Assembly (NCBI GenBank): GCA_022562795.1
Contig: JADFOP010000009.1
Location: 1 to 58,428 of the forward strand
DNA: 58,428 nucleotides
Direction: 5' to 3'
DNA from: Nitrospinota bacterium
GTDB lineage: Bacteria > JADFOP01
The notes under the pieces are model-generated. The model was not told where the DNA came from, made no database searches, and saw only the letters and a program-made list of their open reading frames with translations. The stretch's first letter is position 1. Every line of letters starts with the position of its first letter. The translations under genes and the position numbers were made by a program. Shown here one piece after another: positions 15,294 through 23,350 of the stretch.

Positions 15294-15356
15294 GAAGCGG
15301 GCCAGCGATTGCGCGCGCTCTCCATCTTTGAGCGGACGACCGGCTAGGGACGACTC

Positions 15357-15662
15357 ATGACCGTCGGCCTCACTCACTACCTTTTCGTAAGCGCCATTCT
15401 CTTTAGCATCGGGGTGGTGGGGGTCATGGTGCGGCGCAACGCGATCGTTATCTTCATGTCCATCGAGTTGATGCTGAACGCCGTGAACCTGACTTTCATA
15501 GCCCTTAGCCGCTATCTCCACGCTCCCGACGGCCAGCTCTTCGTTTTCTTCGTCATGGTTGTGGCCGCCGCCGAGGCGGTGGTGGGCCTTGCTGTCATCA
15601 TATCCGTCTTCCGGTTCCGCGAGAGCGTTGACGTGGACCGGGTCAACCTCTTCAAGTGGTAA
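15357..15662 (+). CDS. nuoK: NADH-quinone oxidoreductase subunit K
   Basis: Small membrane subunit (101 residues, three helices) related to MrpC. The conserved glutamates of the proton path are in [15 protein letters not shown] near residue 36 and in [14 protein letters not shown] near 69. It starts at ATG 15357, 63 bases after nuoJ, and ends seven bases before nuoL. Confidence 0.92.
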   Translation: MTVGLTHYLFVSAILFSIGVVGVMVRRNAIVIFMSIELMLNAVNLTFIALSRYLHAPDGQLFVFFVMVVAAAEAVVGLAVIISVFRFRESVDVDRVNLFKW

Positions 15663-15669
15663 CGATTCT

Positions 15670-17586
15670 ATGCAGCCTGATTTTGGCTACGTTTGGCTGA
15701 TTCTCCTCTTTCCGGCCCTTGGCGTCATTATCAACGGCTTCTTTGCCCACTGGGTAGGCCGGCGAGGGGTCTCCTGGGTAGGCCCCGGCGTCGTGGGGCT
15801 CTCTTTCTTAGTAGCTTGCAAGGCCTTCCTTAACCTTAGGGCCCTGCCTGTCAAGAGCAGGGTTGTGGAGGAGGTTCTCTACACGTGGATTGGATCGGGC
15901 CGTTTCGTAATAGAGATGGCTCTCCAGATCGACCCTCTTTCGGTCGTGATGATACTAGTCGTCAGTGGAGTCGGCTTCCTCATCCACGTCTACTCCGTCG
16001 GCTATATGCATGACGATCCCGGCTACTGCCGGTTCTTCACCTACCTCAACCTCTTTACACTGAGCATGCTGCTGCTCGTGCTGGCCAATAACTTCCTCCT
16101 CATGTTCATCGGCTGGGAGGGGGTCGGGCTATGCTCCTACCTTCTCATCGGCTTCTGGTACGAGAAGAAGAGCGCGGCCGATGCTGGCATGAAAGCCTTC
16201 GTGGTCAACCGCATCGGCGACTTCGGCTTCGTGGTCGCCATGATGCTCATCTTCGTGACCTTCGGGAGCCTAGACTTTACGGAGGTATTCCACGCCGCCC
16301 CCCATACCCTTCAGCTCGGTGGGACCACGGCGATGCTCATCGCGCTTTTGCTGTTCGTCGGCGCCGTTGGCAAAAGTGCCCAAATCCCTCTATACGTCTG
16401 GCTCCCGGACGCCATGGAGGGGCCAACCCCCGTGAGCGCCCTCATCCATGCAGCCACCATGGTCACCGCCGGCGTCTACATGGTTGCCCGCTGTAGCGCC
16501 CTCTACCTCATGGCGCCCTTCATCCTTTCTGTGGTGGCTGCCGTAGGGGTCGCCACGGCCCTCCTTGCCGCCACGATCGGCTTGGTACAAAACGACATCA
16601 AGCGGGTCCTGGCCTACTCGACGGTCAGTCAGCTCGGATACATGTTCGCCGCATGCGGAGTTGGCGCATTCGGAGCGGCGATCTTCCATCTTGTGACCCA
16701 CGCCTTCTTCAAGGCTTTGCTTTTCTTGGGAGCCGGAAGCGTTATCCATGGTATGGCCGGCGAGCACGACATCAGGAAGATGGGGGCGCTGAGGCGCCAT
16801 ATGCCCGTCACCTACGTAACCTTCCTCGTGGCGAGCCTAGCCATCGCGGGCATCTTCCCCTTTGCCGGATTCTTCTCCAAAGATGAGATACTCTTCAGCG
16901 CCTTCATCAACGGCAACTATTTGATTTGGGCCCTCGCCGTTTTCACGGCCTTCCTGACCGCCTTTTACATGTTCCGGCTCCTCTTCTTGACGTTCCACGG
17001 ATCATCGAGGGTGGAGAAAGAGGTGGCCAGGAACCTCCACGAATCACCTCGGGTCATGACGATTCCATTGGCCGTCCTGGGGGTGCTTTCCGCGGTTGGC
17101 GGCTTCATAGGCATCCCGATAATTTACGGCGGAAATAAGATTGGCGCGTTCCTCGCTCCGGCCCTCGCCCACGGAGCACCCCACGGCCCCCACGCGAGCC
17201 TGGGGACTGAGCTAGGCCTCATGGTCTTCAGCTTGGGGGTGGTCGCAGCCGGCATCGCATTGTCTTACATCTGGTACCTGAATCGGCCCGAGGTCCCTGC
17301 CCAGTTGGCCGAGCGCTACAAAACGCTATACCAGATGTTGTTGAACAAATATTTCGTGGACGAAATCTACGACGATCTGGTGGTACGCCCGACCATAGCC
17401 GGCTCAGAGAGTGTCTATCGGAGGTTCGATCTCAGGATCATTGATGGGGCGGTCAACGGAGCCGGGGCGCTGGTGCGCTCGTTTGCCGCTACCATCCGGC
17501 TCTACCAGACCGGATACGTGCGTAACTACGCTCTGAGCATCCTGCTGGGCGTGATTTTCGTGGTGGGATATTTCCTGATGGTGTAG
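15670..17586 (+). CDS. nuoL: NADH-quinone oxidoreductase subunit L
   Basis: Distal antiporter-like proton-pumping subunit of complex I, 638 residues, about 15 helices plus the long lateral helix at the C-terminus. Key residues are the Glu in FIGWEGVGLCSYLLIGFWY near residue 145, the Lys in VGAVGKSAQIPLYVWLPDAM near 229, and the following EGPTPVSALIHAATMVTAGV. The frame is open further upstream inside nuoK, but ATG 15670 (MQPDFGYVW) gives the normal N-terminus. The usual C-terminal VDEIYDD motif is present near 560. Confidence 0.94.
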   Translation: MQPDFGYVWLILLFPALGVIINGFFAHWVGRRGVSWVGPGVVGLSFLVACKAFLNLRALPVKSRVVEEVLYTWIGSGRFVIEMALQIDPLSVVMILVVSGVGFLIHVYSVGYMHDDPGYCRFFTYLNLFTLSMLLLVLANNFLLMFIGWEGVGLCSYLLIGFWYEKKSAADAGMKAFVVNRIGDFGFVVAMMLIFVTFGSLDFTEVFHAAPHTLQLGGTTAMLIALLLFVGAVGKSAQIPLYVWLPDAMEGPTPVSALIHAATMVTAGVYMVARCSALYLMAPFILSVVAAVGVATALLAATIGLVQNDIKRVLAYSTVSQLGYMFAACGVGAFGAAIFHLVTHAFFKALLFLGAGSVIHGMAGEHDIRKMGALRRHMPVTYVTFLVASLAIAGIFPFAGFFSKDEILFSAFINGNYLIWALAVFTAFLTAFYMFRLLFLTFHGSSRVEKEVARNLHESPRVMTIPLAVLGVLSAVGGFIGIPIIYGGNKIGAFLAPALAHGAPHGPHASLGTELGLMVFSLGVVAAGIALSYIWYLNRPEVPAQLAERYKTLYQMLLNKYFVDEIYDDLVVRPTIAGSESVYRRFDLRIIDGAVNGAGALVRSFAATIRLYQTGYVRNYALSILLGVIFVVGYFLMV

Positions 17587-17602
17587 AGGAGGTCCGCACC
17601 TA

Positions 17603-19201
17603 ATGAGCACTGGCTTCGGGCTGATTAGCGCCGTTGTCTTCTTGCCGGCCTTCGGGGCGGTGGCCTTGGCCTGCGTGCCCCGACGCCTAGAGCGGGCCTT
17701 CCCTCTGGGCTCGCTCGCAGTCTCGCTGATTACCCTCCTTCTTTCCATACCTCTATTTACCGGTTTCGAGACGGGCACAGCGGCTTTTCAGTTTGTTGAA
17801 CGCATGTCGTGGATCCCCACCTTAGGTGTTGGCTACCACGTGGGAATCGACGGCATAAGCCTCTTTCTCGTCCTCCTCACTACCTTGCTGGGCGTGCTGG
17901 CCATCGCCTCTAGCTTCACTGCCATCACCGACCGTACGAAGGAATTCTACATCTTTTTGCTCCTGCTGGAGACGAGCATGCTCGGGGTCTTCGTCGCCCT
18001 CGATTTCTTTCTCTTTTACGTCTTCTGGGAAGCGATGCTGATACCCATGGCTTTCCTCATAGGGGTTTGGGGCGGGCCACGGAGGATCTACGCTGCGGTG
18101 AAATTCTTCCTCTACACCCTCTTCGGCTCCCTGCTCATGCTGGTGGCGATTATCGTGCTCTATTTCTATCATCAGTCGGTGAACGGGTTCTACACGACCG
18201 ACTTGCTCGCATTCTTCGACCTCCAGATCCCGAGAAGCTACCAGATGTGGCTCTTCGGGGCATTCGCGCTTTCTTTTGCGATCAAGGTGCCCATGTGGCC
18301 TTTTCACACGTGGCTCCCCGATGCTCACGTCGAGGCCCCAACGGCCGGGAGCGTCATTCTGGCGGGCGTGCTCCTGAAGATGGGCACCTATGGCTTCGTT
18401 CGTTTTTGCCTCCCCCTCTTTCCGGCCGCCAGCACCCACTTCATGCCTCTGATTATGGCACTCGCCGTCATCGGCATCATCTACGGAGCGCTTATGGCCA
18501 TGATCCAGCCCAATATGAAAAACCTCGTCGCCTATAGCTCGGTCAGCCACCTGGGGTTCGTCATGATCGGCATCTTCGCCATGAACGTCCAGGGCATCGA
18601 GGGTGGGATCCTCCAGATGATCAACCACGGGCTTTCCACCGGGGCCCTCTTCCTGCTCCTCGGAATGTTATACGAGAGGCGCCACACGATGCTCATCGAC
18701 GACTTCGGTGGCCTTCATGCGGTCATGCCTCTCTTTACCTTCTTCTTCCTCATAACCACGATGAGCTCCATCGGGCTTCCGGGCCTGAACGGCTTCGTTG
18801 GGGAGTTCCTCTGTCTCGTCGGGGCCTTCCAGACGAACCGGCTTGTGGCGGTCCTCGCTACGACCGGGGTCATCCTGGCCGCAGTCTACATGCTCTGGAT
18901 GGTCAAGAGGGTCTTCTACGGCCAGGTGGTCCACGAGGAGAATAGGAAACTAAAAGACCTCAACGGCCGAGAGCTCGCCATCATGATACCAATCGTTGTC
19001 CTCTACCTGGTCATCGGCCTTTACCCGAAACCGCTCTTGAGCCGGATGGAGCCCTCGGTGAACCATCTGCTGGCCCAGATTAGGAGCGCTGAACGCCATA
19101 TGGTAGTGGAAAAAGGAGTCCAGAGACCGGTCGGGGCCTTAACGGAAGGGAGAGTCGTGGTCGAAGGCGGTGAGACAGCCGCCCGGGAGGGTGTGCGGTG
19201 A
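17603..19201 (+). CDS. nuoM: NADH-quinone oxidoreductase subunit M
   Basis: Second antiporter-like proton-pumping subunit, 532 residues, about 14 helices. The conserved Glu is in YVFWEAMLIPMAFLIGVWGG near residue 140, the Lys in FAIKVPMWPFHTWLPDAHVE near 228, and a second Lys in QPNMKNLVAYSSVSHLGFV near 306. ATG 17603 follows GAGGAGGTCC. The last four bases overlap the nuoN start (GTGA). The C-terminal 40 residues are hydrophilic and longer than usual. Confidence 0.94.
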   Translation: MSTGFGLISAVVFLPAFGAVALACVPRRLERAFPLGSLAVSLITLLLSIPLFTGFETGTAAFQFVERMSWIPTLGVGYHVGIDGISLFLVLLTTLLGVLAIASSFTAITDRTKEFYIFLLLLETSMLGVFVALDFFLFYVFWEAMLIPMAFLIGVWGGPRRIYAAVKFFLYTLFGSLLMLVAIIVLYFYHQSVNGFYTTDLLAFFDLQIPRSYQMWLFGAFALSFAIKVPMWPFHTWLPDAHVEAPTAGSVILAGVLLKMGTYGFVRFCLPLFPAASTHFMPLIMALAVIGIIYGALMAMIQPNMKNLVAYSSVSHLGFVMIGIFAMNVQGIEGGILQMINHGLSTGALFLLLGMLYERRHTMLIDDFGGLHAVMPLFTFFFLITTMSSIGLPGLNGFVGEFLCLVGAFQTNRLVAVLATTGVILAAVYMLWMVKRVFYGQVVHEENRKLKDLNGRELAIMIPIVVLYLVIGLYPKPLLSRMEPSVNHLLAQIRSAERHMVVEKGVQRPVGALTEGRVVVEGGETAAREGVR

Positions 19202-20652
19202 ATTTGGAGGCCCTCAACATCTCTGTCGGCGGTGTGGCCCCCCTGCTCATACTCTCAATCACGGCCCTGGTGGTGCTGGGCCTCGATTGCTTCTGGCCCT
19301 CTAATCGGCGCTCAAGCCTCGCGTACGTCACCGTGGCCGGCTGCTTGATGGCCCTCGGGGCGGCTTGGCGCCTTTGGGGGACCCAGGAGGCCATCTTCGG
19401 CCGGATGGTTGTGGTGGACAATTACTCAACCCTCTTCACCATTATTTTCATAGTGGGCACGATCCTTACAACACTGCTCTCGGTCGGGTTTGCCGCCCGC
19501 ATGGGCTTCGATATTGGCGAGTACTACGCACTGTTGCTCTTTACCACCGTCGGCATGATCATGATGGCCCAGGGGCTCAACCTGATTACGATTTTCCTCG
19601 GTCTCGAGATCCTCTCCATTTCCCTCTATATTCTGGCCGGTATGCAACGGCAGCGCTTTGCAAGTATCGAGGCCTCCCTCAAGTACTTCCTCCTGGGGGC
19701 CTTCTCATCGGCGTTCTTTCTCTACGGCGTGGCCCTTACATACGGGGCGACATCCTCCCTGGACTTGGAGGAGATCGCCAGGGCCGTTGGCCAGGCGTCG
19801 CTGACGAGCAAGCCCCTCCTCTTAATCGGGGTGGGCCTGATGCTCATCGGCTTTGGCTTTAAGGTGGCAACGGTGCCCTTCCACGTCTGGACTCCCGACG
19901 TCTACGAGGGAGCTCCGACCTCGGTGGCGGCCTTCATGTCGGTTGGCGCCAAGGCCGCCGGCTTCGCAGCATTCGTTCGGGTCTTCAGCCTCTCCCTTCA
20001 GCCGCTGGCCCCTGATTGGACCCAGCTGCTATGGGTTATCGCGGTGGCGACCATGGTTGTCGGCAACGTCGTCGCCATCGCCCAAAGCAACATCAAGCGG
20101 CTGCTTGCGTACTCCTCCATCGCCCATGCCGGCTACGTGGTTGTAGCGATGGTCGCCTCGAGCGCCATGGGAACCTCGAGCGTGCTCTTCTACCTATTGG
20201 TCTACACTTTTATGAACCTCGGCGCCTTTGGAGTGGTTTTGGCATTGGGGCACCAGGAGGAAGAAGTTCTATTGATCGACGACTTCGCAGGCCTGGGGCG
20301 GCGCGCACCGGCCCTGGCGGCAGCCATGGCCCTTTTCATGTTCGCCTTGGCGGGCATCCCCCCTACGGCCGGATTTGTCGGCAAGTTCTACATTTTCTCT
20401 GCAGCAGTCCAAAGCGGGTTCATCGGCCTCGCAGTCATTGGTGTGATGACGAGTCTCGTCTCCGTCTACTACTATCTTCGGGTGGTGGTGGTCATGTACA
20501 TGAGAGAGCAAGAGGGCGAGATTCCCCTGGCCCCGAAGAGCGTTCCCGCCAACGTTGCCCTCATGATAGCCGCGGCCGCGACCCTTGCTTTAGGGCTATT
20601 TCCCAATGCTTTCATGGCCGCGGCGAGCCACTTTATGGTGGCCATGCCCTAG
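19198..20652 (+). CDS. nuoN: NADH-quinone oxidoreductase subunit N
   Basis: Third antiporter-like proton-pumping subunit, 484 residues, about 14 helices. The conserved acidic residue is in FLGLEILSISLYILAGMQR near residue 140, the Lys in FKVATVPFHVWTPDVYEGAP near 222, and the second lysine in QSNIKRLLAYSSIAHAGYV near 300. It starts at GTG overlapping the nuoM stop. It is the last nuo gene here; the next gene is convergent. Confidence 0.94.
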   Translation: MNLEALNISVGGVAPLLILSITALVVLGLDCFWPSNRRSSLAYVTVAGCLMALGAAWRLWGTQEAIFGRMVVVDNYSTLFTIIFIVGTILTTLLSVGFAARMGFDIGEYYALLLFTTVGMIMMAQGLNLITIFLGLEILSISLYILAGMQRQRFASIEASLKYFLLGAFSSAFFLYGVALTYGATSSLDLEEIARAVGQASLTSKPLLLIGVGLMLIGFGFKVATVPFHVWTPDVYEGAPTSVAAFMSVGAKAAGFAAFVRVFSLSLQPLAPDWTQLLWVIAVATMVVGNVVAIAQSNIKRLLAYSSIAHAGYVVVAMVASSAMGTSSVLFYLLVYTFMNLGAFGVVLALGHQEEEVLLIDDFAGLGRRAPALAAAMALFMFALAGIPPTAGFVGKFYIFSAAVQSGFIGLAVIGVMTSLVSVYYYLRVVVVMYMREQEGEIPLAPKSVPANVALMIAAAATLALGLFPNAFMAAASHFMVAMP

Positions 20653-20680
20653 CGGTCCAATTTCCAGGTACTCCCGATTT

Positions 20681-21427
20681 TCATTCGGGCGCGAAAAGCC
20701 CTTCGGGTAGGCTTGGGTTAGCCTCAACCTCCTCAACCCACTTCTCGGCGATCAAGGTCCGGCCGCTGTAGTAGAGCTGGTGAAAGGGGTAGGCGAGGCC
20801 GGCCACCTTACGGTAATCGTCGAGCACGTGGCTTAGTATCACAGTTTGGCCACCAACGTTGATGTATCCCGCAACCTGGGCTATCCGCTTCGATTCGGAC
20901 TCGAGGAAGACTCGTACCTTGATGGCTTCTGAGTACGTCAGCTCCAGGACGTCGAAGCGTGTACCGCCTCGCTCGAATTGGCCCAGGTGGGCAAGGTCCT
21001 CGTGCCTAGTGGCGAGCTCCAGGGGCAGCCGGTATGTTATGAGGCTGTAGCGCACCACGGGCATCCCATCCGGCGGGACCGGCTCGAACCCTCCCTCTAT
21101 CTTGATCCAGCCCTGGGCGCCGTTGATGATGCGGACCTCTCGGCTCTGCTTATAGGTATGGTCGATGTAGAGTTTGTCGGGGTGCTGGAAGTAGATGGTG
21201 CTGGTGCCCTCGGCGTCCAGCAACGAGTCTGTAAGGCGGCCGACCACCTTGAGGGTGTGGACGGCCCGGAGGGCCTTCCGACCCCCGTGGGCCTCCAAGA
21301 CGGCCTCGATCAGATCGTCGATAGAGTTGGGGCTCGCCCCCTTGGGCTCCACCCCACCCGCGGGTTGTACGATAAAGATAATTAGGAGGGCGACGGCTGC
21401 AATGGAGAGCCTGTGGTATTTCGACAT
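20681..21427 (-). CDS. LolA-like/outer-membrane-lipoprotein-sorting-type periplasmic protein
   Basis: The 248-residue protein starts with a signal peptide (KYHRLSIAAVALLIIFIVQPAGG) with no obvious lipobox Cys. The mature part begins DDLIEAVLEAHGGRKALRAVHTLKVVGRL, a pattern shared by LolA-like and related periplasmic carrier proteins. Long amphipathic strands follow (YFQHPDKLYIDHTY, WIKIEGGFEPVPP, LAYPFHQLYYSG). Such folds bind lipid or lipoprotein acyl chains; the ligand here is unknown. ATG 21427 has AAGGGA upstream. The gene is convergent with nuoN (29 bases between stops) and stands alone on this strand. Confidence 0.65.
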   Translation of the reverse strand: MSKYHRLSIAAVALLIIFIVQPAGGVEPKGASPNSIDDLIEAVLEAHGGRKALRAVHTLKVVGRLTDSLLDAEGTSTIYFQHPDKLYIDHTYKQSREVRIINGAQGWIKIEGGFEPVPPDGMPVVRYSLITYRLPLELATRHEDLAHLGQFERGGTRFDVLELTYSEAIKVRVFLESESKRIAQVAGYINVGGQTVILSHVLDDYRKVAGLAYPFHQLYYSGRTLIAEKWVEEVEANPSLPEGLFAPE

Positions 21428-21510
21428 GGAAGGGTCCCTTCACTTGGCGGTGACATCGCCCATCGTATACCTAGGCTTCGTGGGGAGTCAAAGGTCGTTG
21501 AGTTAAGCCC

Positions 21511-21539
21511 TTGCTTGGAATGGAATTCTGCCGTATATT
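21511..21539 (+). promoter_or_regulatory. Probable promoter of the aldolase gene
   Basis: TTGCTT (21511-21516), 17 bases, TATATT (21534-21539). Behind it is a leader whose bases 21550-21571 can form a CCGGTGCGC/GCGCGCCGG hairpin before the ATG at 21598. Confidence 0.45.
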
Positions 21540-21597
21540 CTAAAAGTAGCCGGTGCGCTCTTGCGCGCCGGTTAGGTATACAAGAAGAGTGTGGGCA

Positions 21598-23004
21598 ATG
21601 ACCTGTGGAAACATAGCCGAGCTTGTCACCTCGCTCGAGGGCGCCTTAAGCCTTTCTCCTGATGGCGTTCGGGTGATCGACGAGCAGGCGCTTCGGAGTA
21701 AGGTGGTGGATTCCCTCATCCACCACGCTGTCTTCCACGCCGACGTCGAGGTTCGACAGGCCTCTCGCTGGCTCATCCGGCAGGCGGCCGCCTCCCTAGG
21801 CATCTTTCCCTCCTCCATCCATCCCCTTTACGTCGCCCGGGGCAAGGGGGAGTGTGTAGGCTTCACCGTCCCGGCGGTGAACATTCGCACAATTACTTAC
21901 GACTGCGCCCGGGCGCTGCTTCGTGCGGCTAGAGGGAGGGACGTGGGAGCCGTTGTCTTCGAGATAGCCCGGAGCGAAATGGGCTACACCGACCAGCGTC
22001 CCAGCGAATTTGCCGCAGCAGTTCTCTCCGCTGCAATAAAGGAAGGATGGACCGGTCCCATTTTTATCCAGGGAGACCACTTTCAGGTAAACGCCAAGCG
22101 CTACGCCACCGACCCCGAGGGCGAGCTGCAAGCCGTGCGCGACCTCATTTCCGAGGCGATGGAGGCGGGCTTCTACAATATCGACATCGACACATCAACA
22201 CTGGTTGACCTTTCACTGCCTACCATGGATGAGCAGCAGAGGCTCAATTACACAATATCGGCTGAGATGACGGCCTACCTGCGGAGCTTGGAGCCGGAGG
22301 GCATAACCGTCTCGGTCGGAGGCGAGATTGGAGAGGTCGGTGGAAAAAACTCCACTGTGGGGGAGCTTCTGGCCTACGTGGATGGCTACCGCCGAGTGCT
22401 GGCTGAGCTTAACGGGGGCCTGGTAGGCCTGTCGAAAATCAGCGTCCAGACGGGCACGACCCACGGCGGGGTGGTGCTACCCGACGGCTCGGTTGCTGAG
22501 GTGGCTCTCGACTTTGAGGCACTGGGGGATCTTTCGCGAGCGGCCCGAGAGAACTACGGCCTTGCAGGGGCTGTTCAGCACGGCGCCTCGACCTTGCCCG
22601 AGGAGGCTTTCCACCACTTTCCTGAGAGGGAGTGTGCGGAGGTCCACCTCGCGACGAACTTTCAAAACATTATTTACGAGCACGAGGAGTTTCCGAGGGA
22701 GCTTCGAGAGGAGATGTACGAGTGGTTGAATCAGAACTGCGCCGAGGAGCGCGGGTCTGACCAGAGCGACGAGCAGTTCCAATACAAGACTCGCAAGAAG
22801 GCTTTCGGGCCGTTTAAGCGAGCTGTCTGGGAGCTGCCCGAGGCCGTTAAATGGGCCATCGGTGAGACGCTCGAGAGTCGGTTCGCCTTCCTCTTTGAGC
22901 AGCTCAACGTGGTCGGCACCGCGTCGTTGGTGACCGAACACGTAAACCCTCTCGATGTTCCGTATCCCGTCCCGGAGGGGCTTGCGGGGTTAGCTGGGCT
23001 TTAA
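21598..23004 (+). CDS. Class II fructose-bisphosphate aldolase-family protein, long form
   Basis: A zinc-dependent class II aldolase fold. The 468 residues are much longer than the usual 300-350. Family marks are FTVPAVNIRT near residue 75, FIQGDHFQVN near 148-157 (the D/H pair of the zinc and catalytic site), DIDTSTLVDLS near 190-200, GGEIGEVGGKNST near 238-252, QTGTTHGGVVLPDGS near 284 (zinc His), and VQHGASTLPEE near 325. The N-terminal ~65 residues and the charged C-terminal ~100 residues (EEMYEWLNQNCAEERGSDQ) are extra. The frame is open from 21553, but the ATG at 21598 fits the first family-like sequence. The substrate could be fructose-bisphosphate or a related ketose phosphate. It stands alone behind its own promoter. 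Confidence 0.8.
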   Translation: MTCGNIAELVTSLEGALSLSPDGVRVIDEQALRSKVVDSLIHHAVFHADVEVRQASRWLIRQAAASLGIFPSSIHPLYVARGKGECVGFTVPAVNIRTITYDCARALLRAARGRDVGAVVFEIARSEMGYTDQRPSEFAAAVLSAAIKEGWTGPIFIQGDHFQVNAKRYATDPEGELQAVRDLISEAMEAGFYNIDIDTSTLVDLSLPTMDEQQRLNYTISAEMTAYLRSLEPEGITVSVGGEIGEVGGKNSTVGELLAYVDGYRRVLAELNGGLVGLSKISVQTGTTHGGVVLPDGSVAEVALDFEALGDLSRAARENYGLAGAVQHGASTLPEEAFHHFPERECAEVHLATNFQNIIYEHEEFPRELREEMYEWLNQNCAEERGSDQSDEQFQYKTRKKAFGPFKRAVWELPEAVKWAIGETLESRFAFLFEQLNVVGTASLVTEHVNPLDVPYPVPEGLAGLAGL

Positions 23005-23051
23005 GCTCACTTGAACAGCCCCCCCAGGGCTAACGATTACCCGGTTATGGG

Positions 23052-23258
23052 ATACCACGGGACTTGGCCATCCAGTTGAGGGGCGCTTATAGCAGCCTAT
23101 CCTGGCAGTCGGTCCTTCGGTACCCGACGAGGTCATGGTGACGCATCGCCACGCAATTGAGGGAGGGCCGCTAAGGGCCCTTCCGAATAACCCCGCCTGT
23201 GGTATGACAGATCGGTCACTCTCCCTGAGAGACGACTATCGGCCGAAGCTATAGGCCG
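23052..23258 (+). ncRNA. Structured leader RNA upstream of the RNase E/G gene
   Basis: The 346 bases between the aldolase and the RNase gene hold no gene but many pairings. ATACCACGG (23052-23060) pairs with CTGTGGTAT (23197-23205), with one G-U, and encloses three hairpins: GTCGG/CCGAC with a C-UUCG-G tetraloop (23108-23128), GGTGA/TCGCC (23137-23150), and GGAGGGCC with GGCCCTTCC-type pairing (23162-23184). Two more hairpins follow: CTCTC/GAGAG (23219-23231) and CGGCC/GGCCG (23240-23258). RNase E of E. coli is autoregulated through its structured 5' UTR, so a similar role is plausible. It does not match RNase P, SRP, tmRNA or a common riboswitch as far as I can see. Just upstream, 23017-23031 is a 5-bp AGCCC/GGGCT hairpin without a T-run. 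Confidence 0.45.
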
Positions 23259-23350
23259 GGGGAAGCCTTCGATCTTACCCGGTCTCGGCTCACGGCTCCA
23301 CCAGCCTTACTGTTCACCGTCTGCGTGGCGACCACCATCAAAACATCCCC

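Noticed and set aside
23017-23031. AGCCC/GGGCT hairpin as a terminator of the aldolase gene.
   Set aside because: The stem is only five base pairs and no T-run follows.
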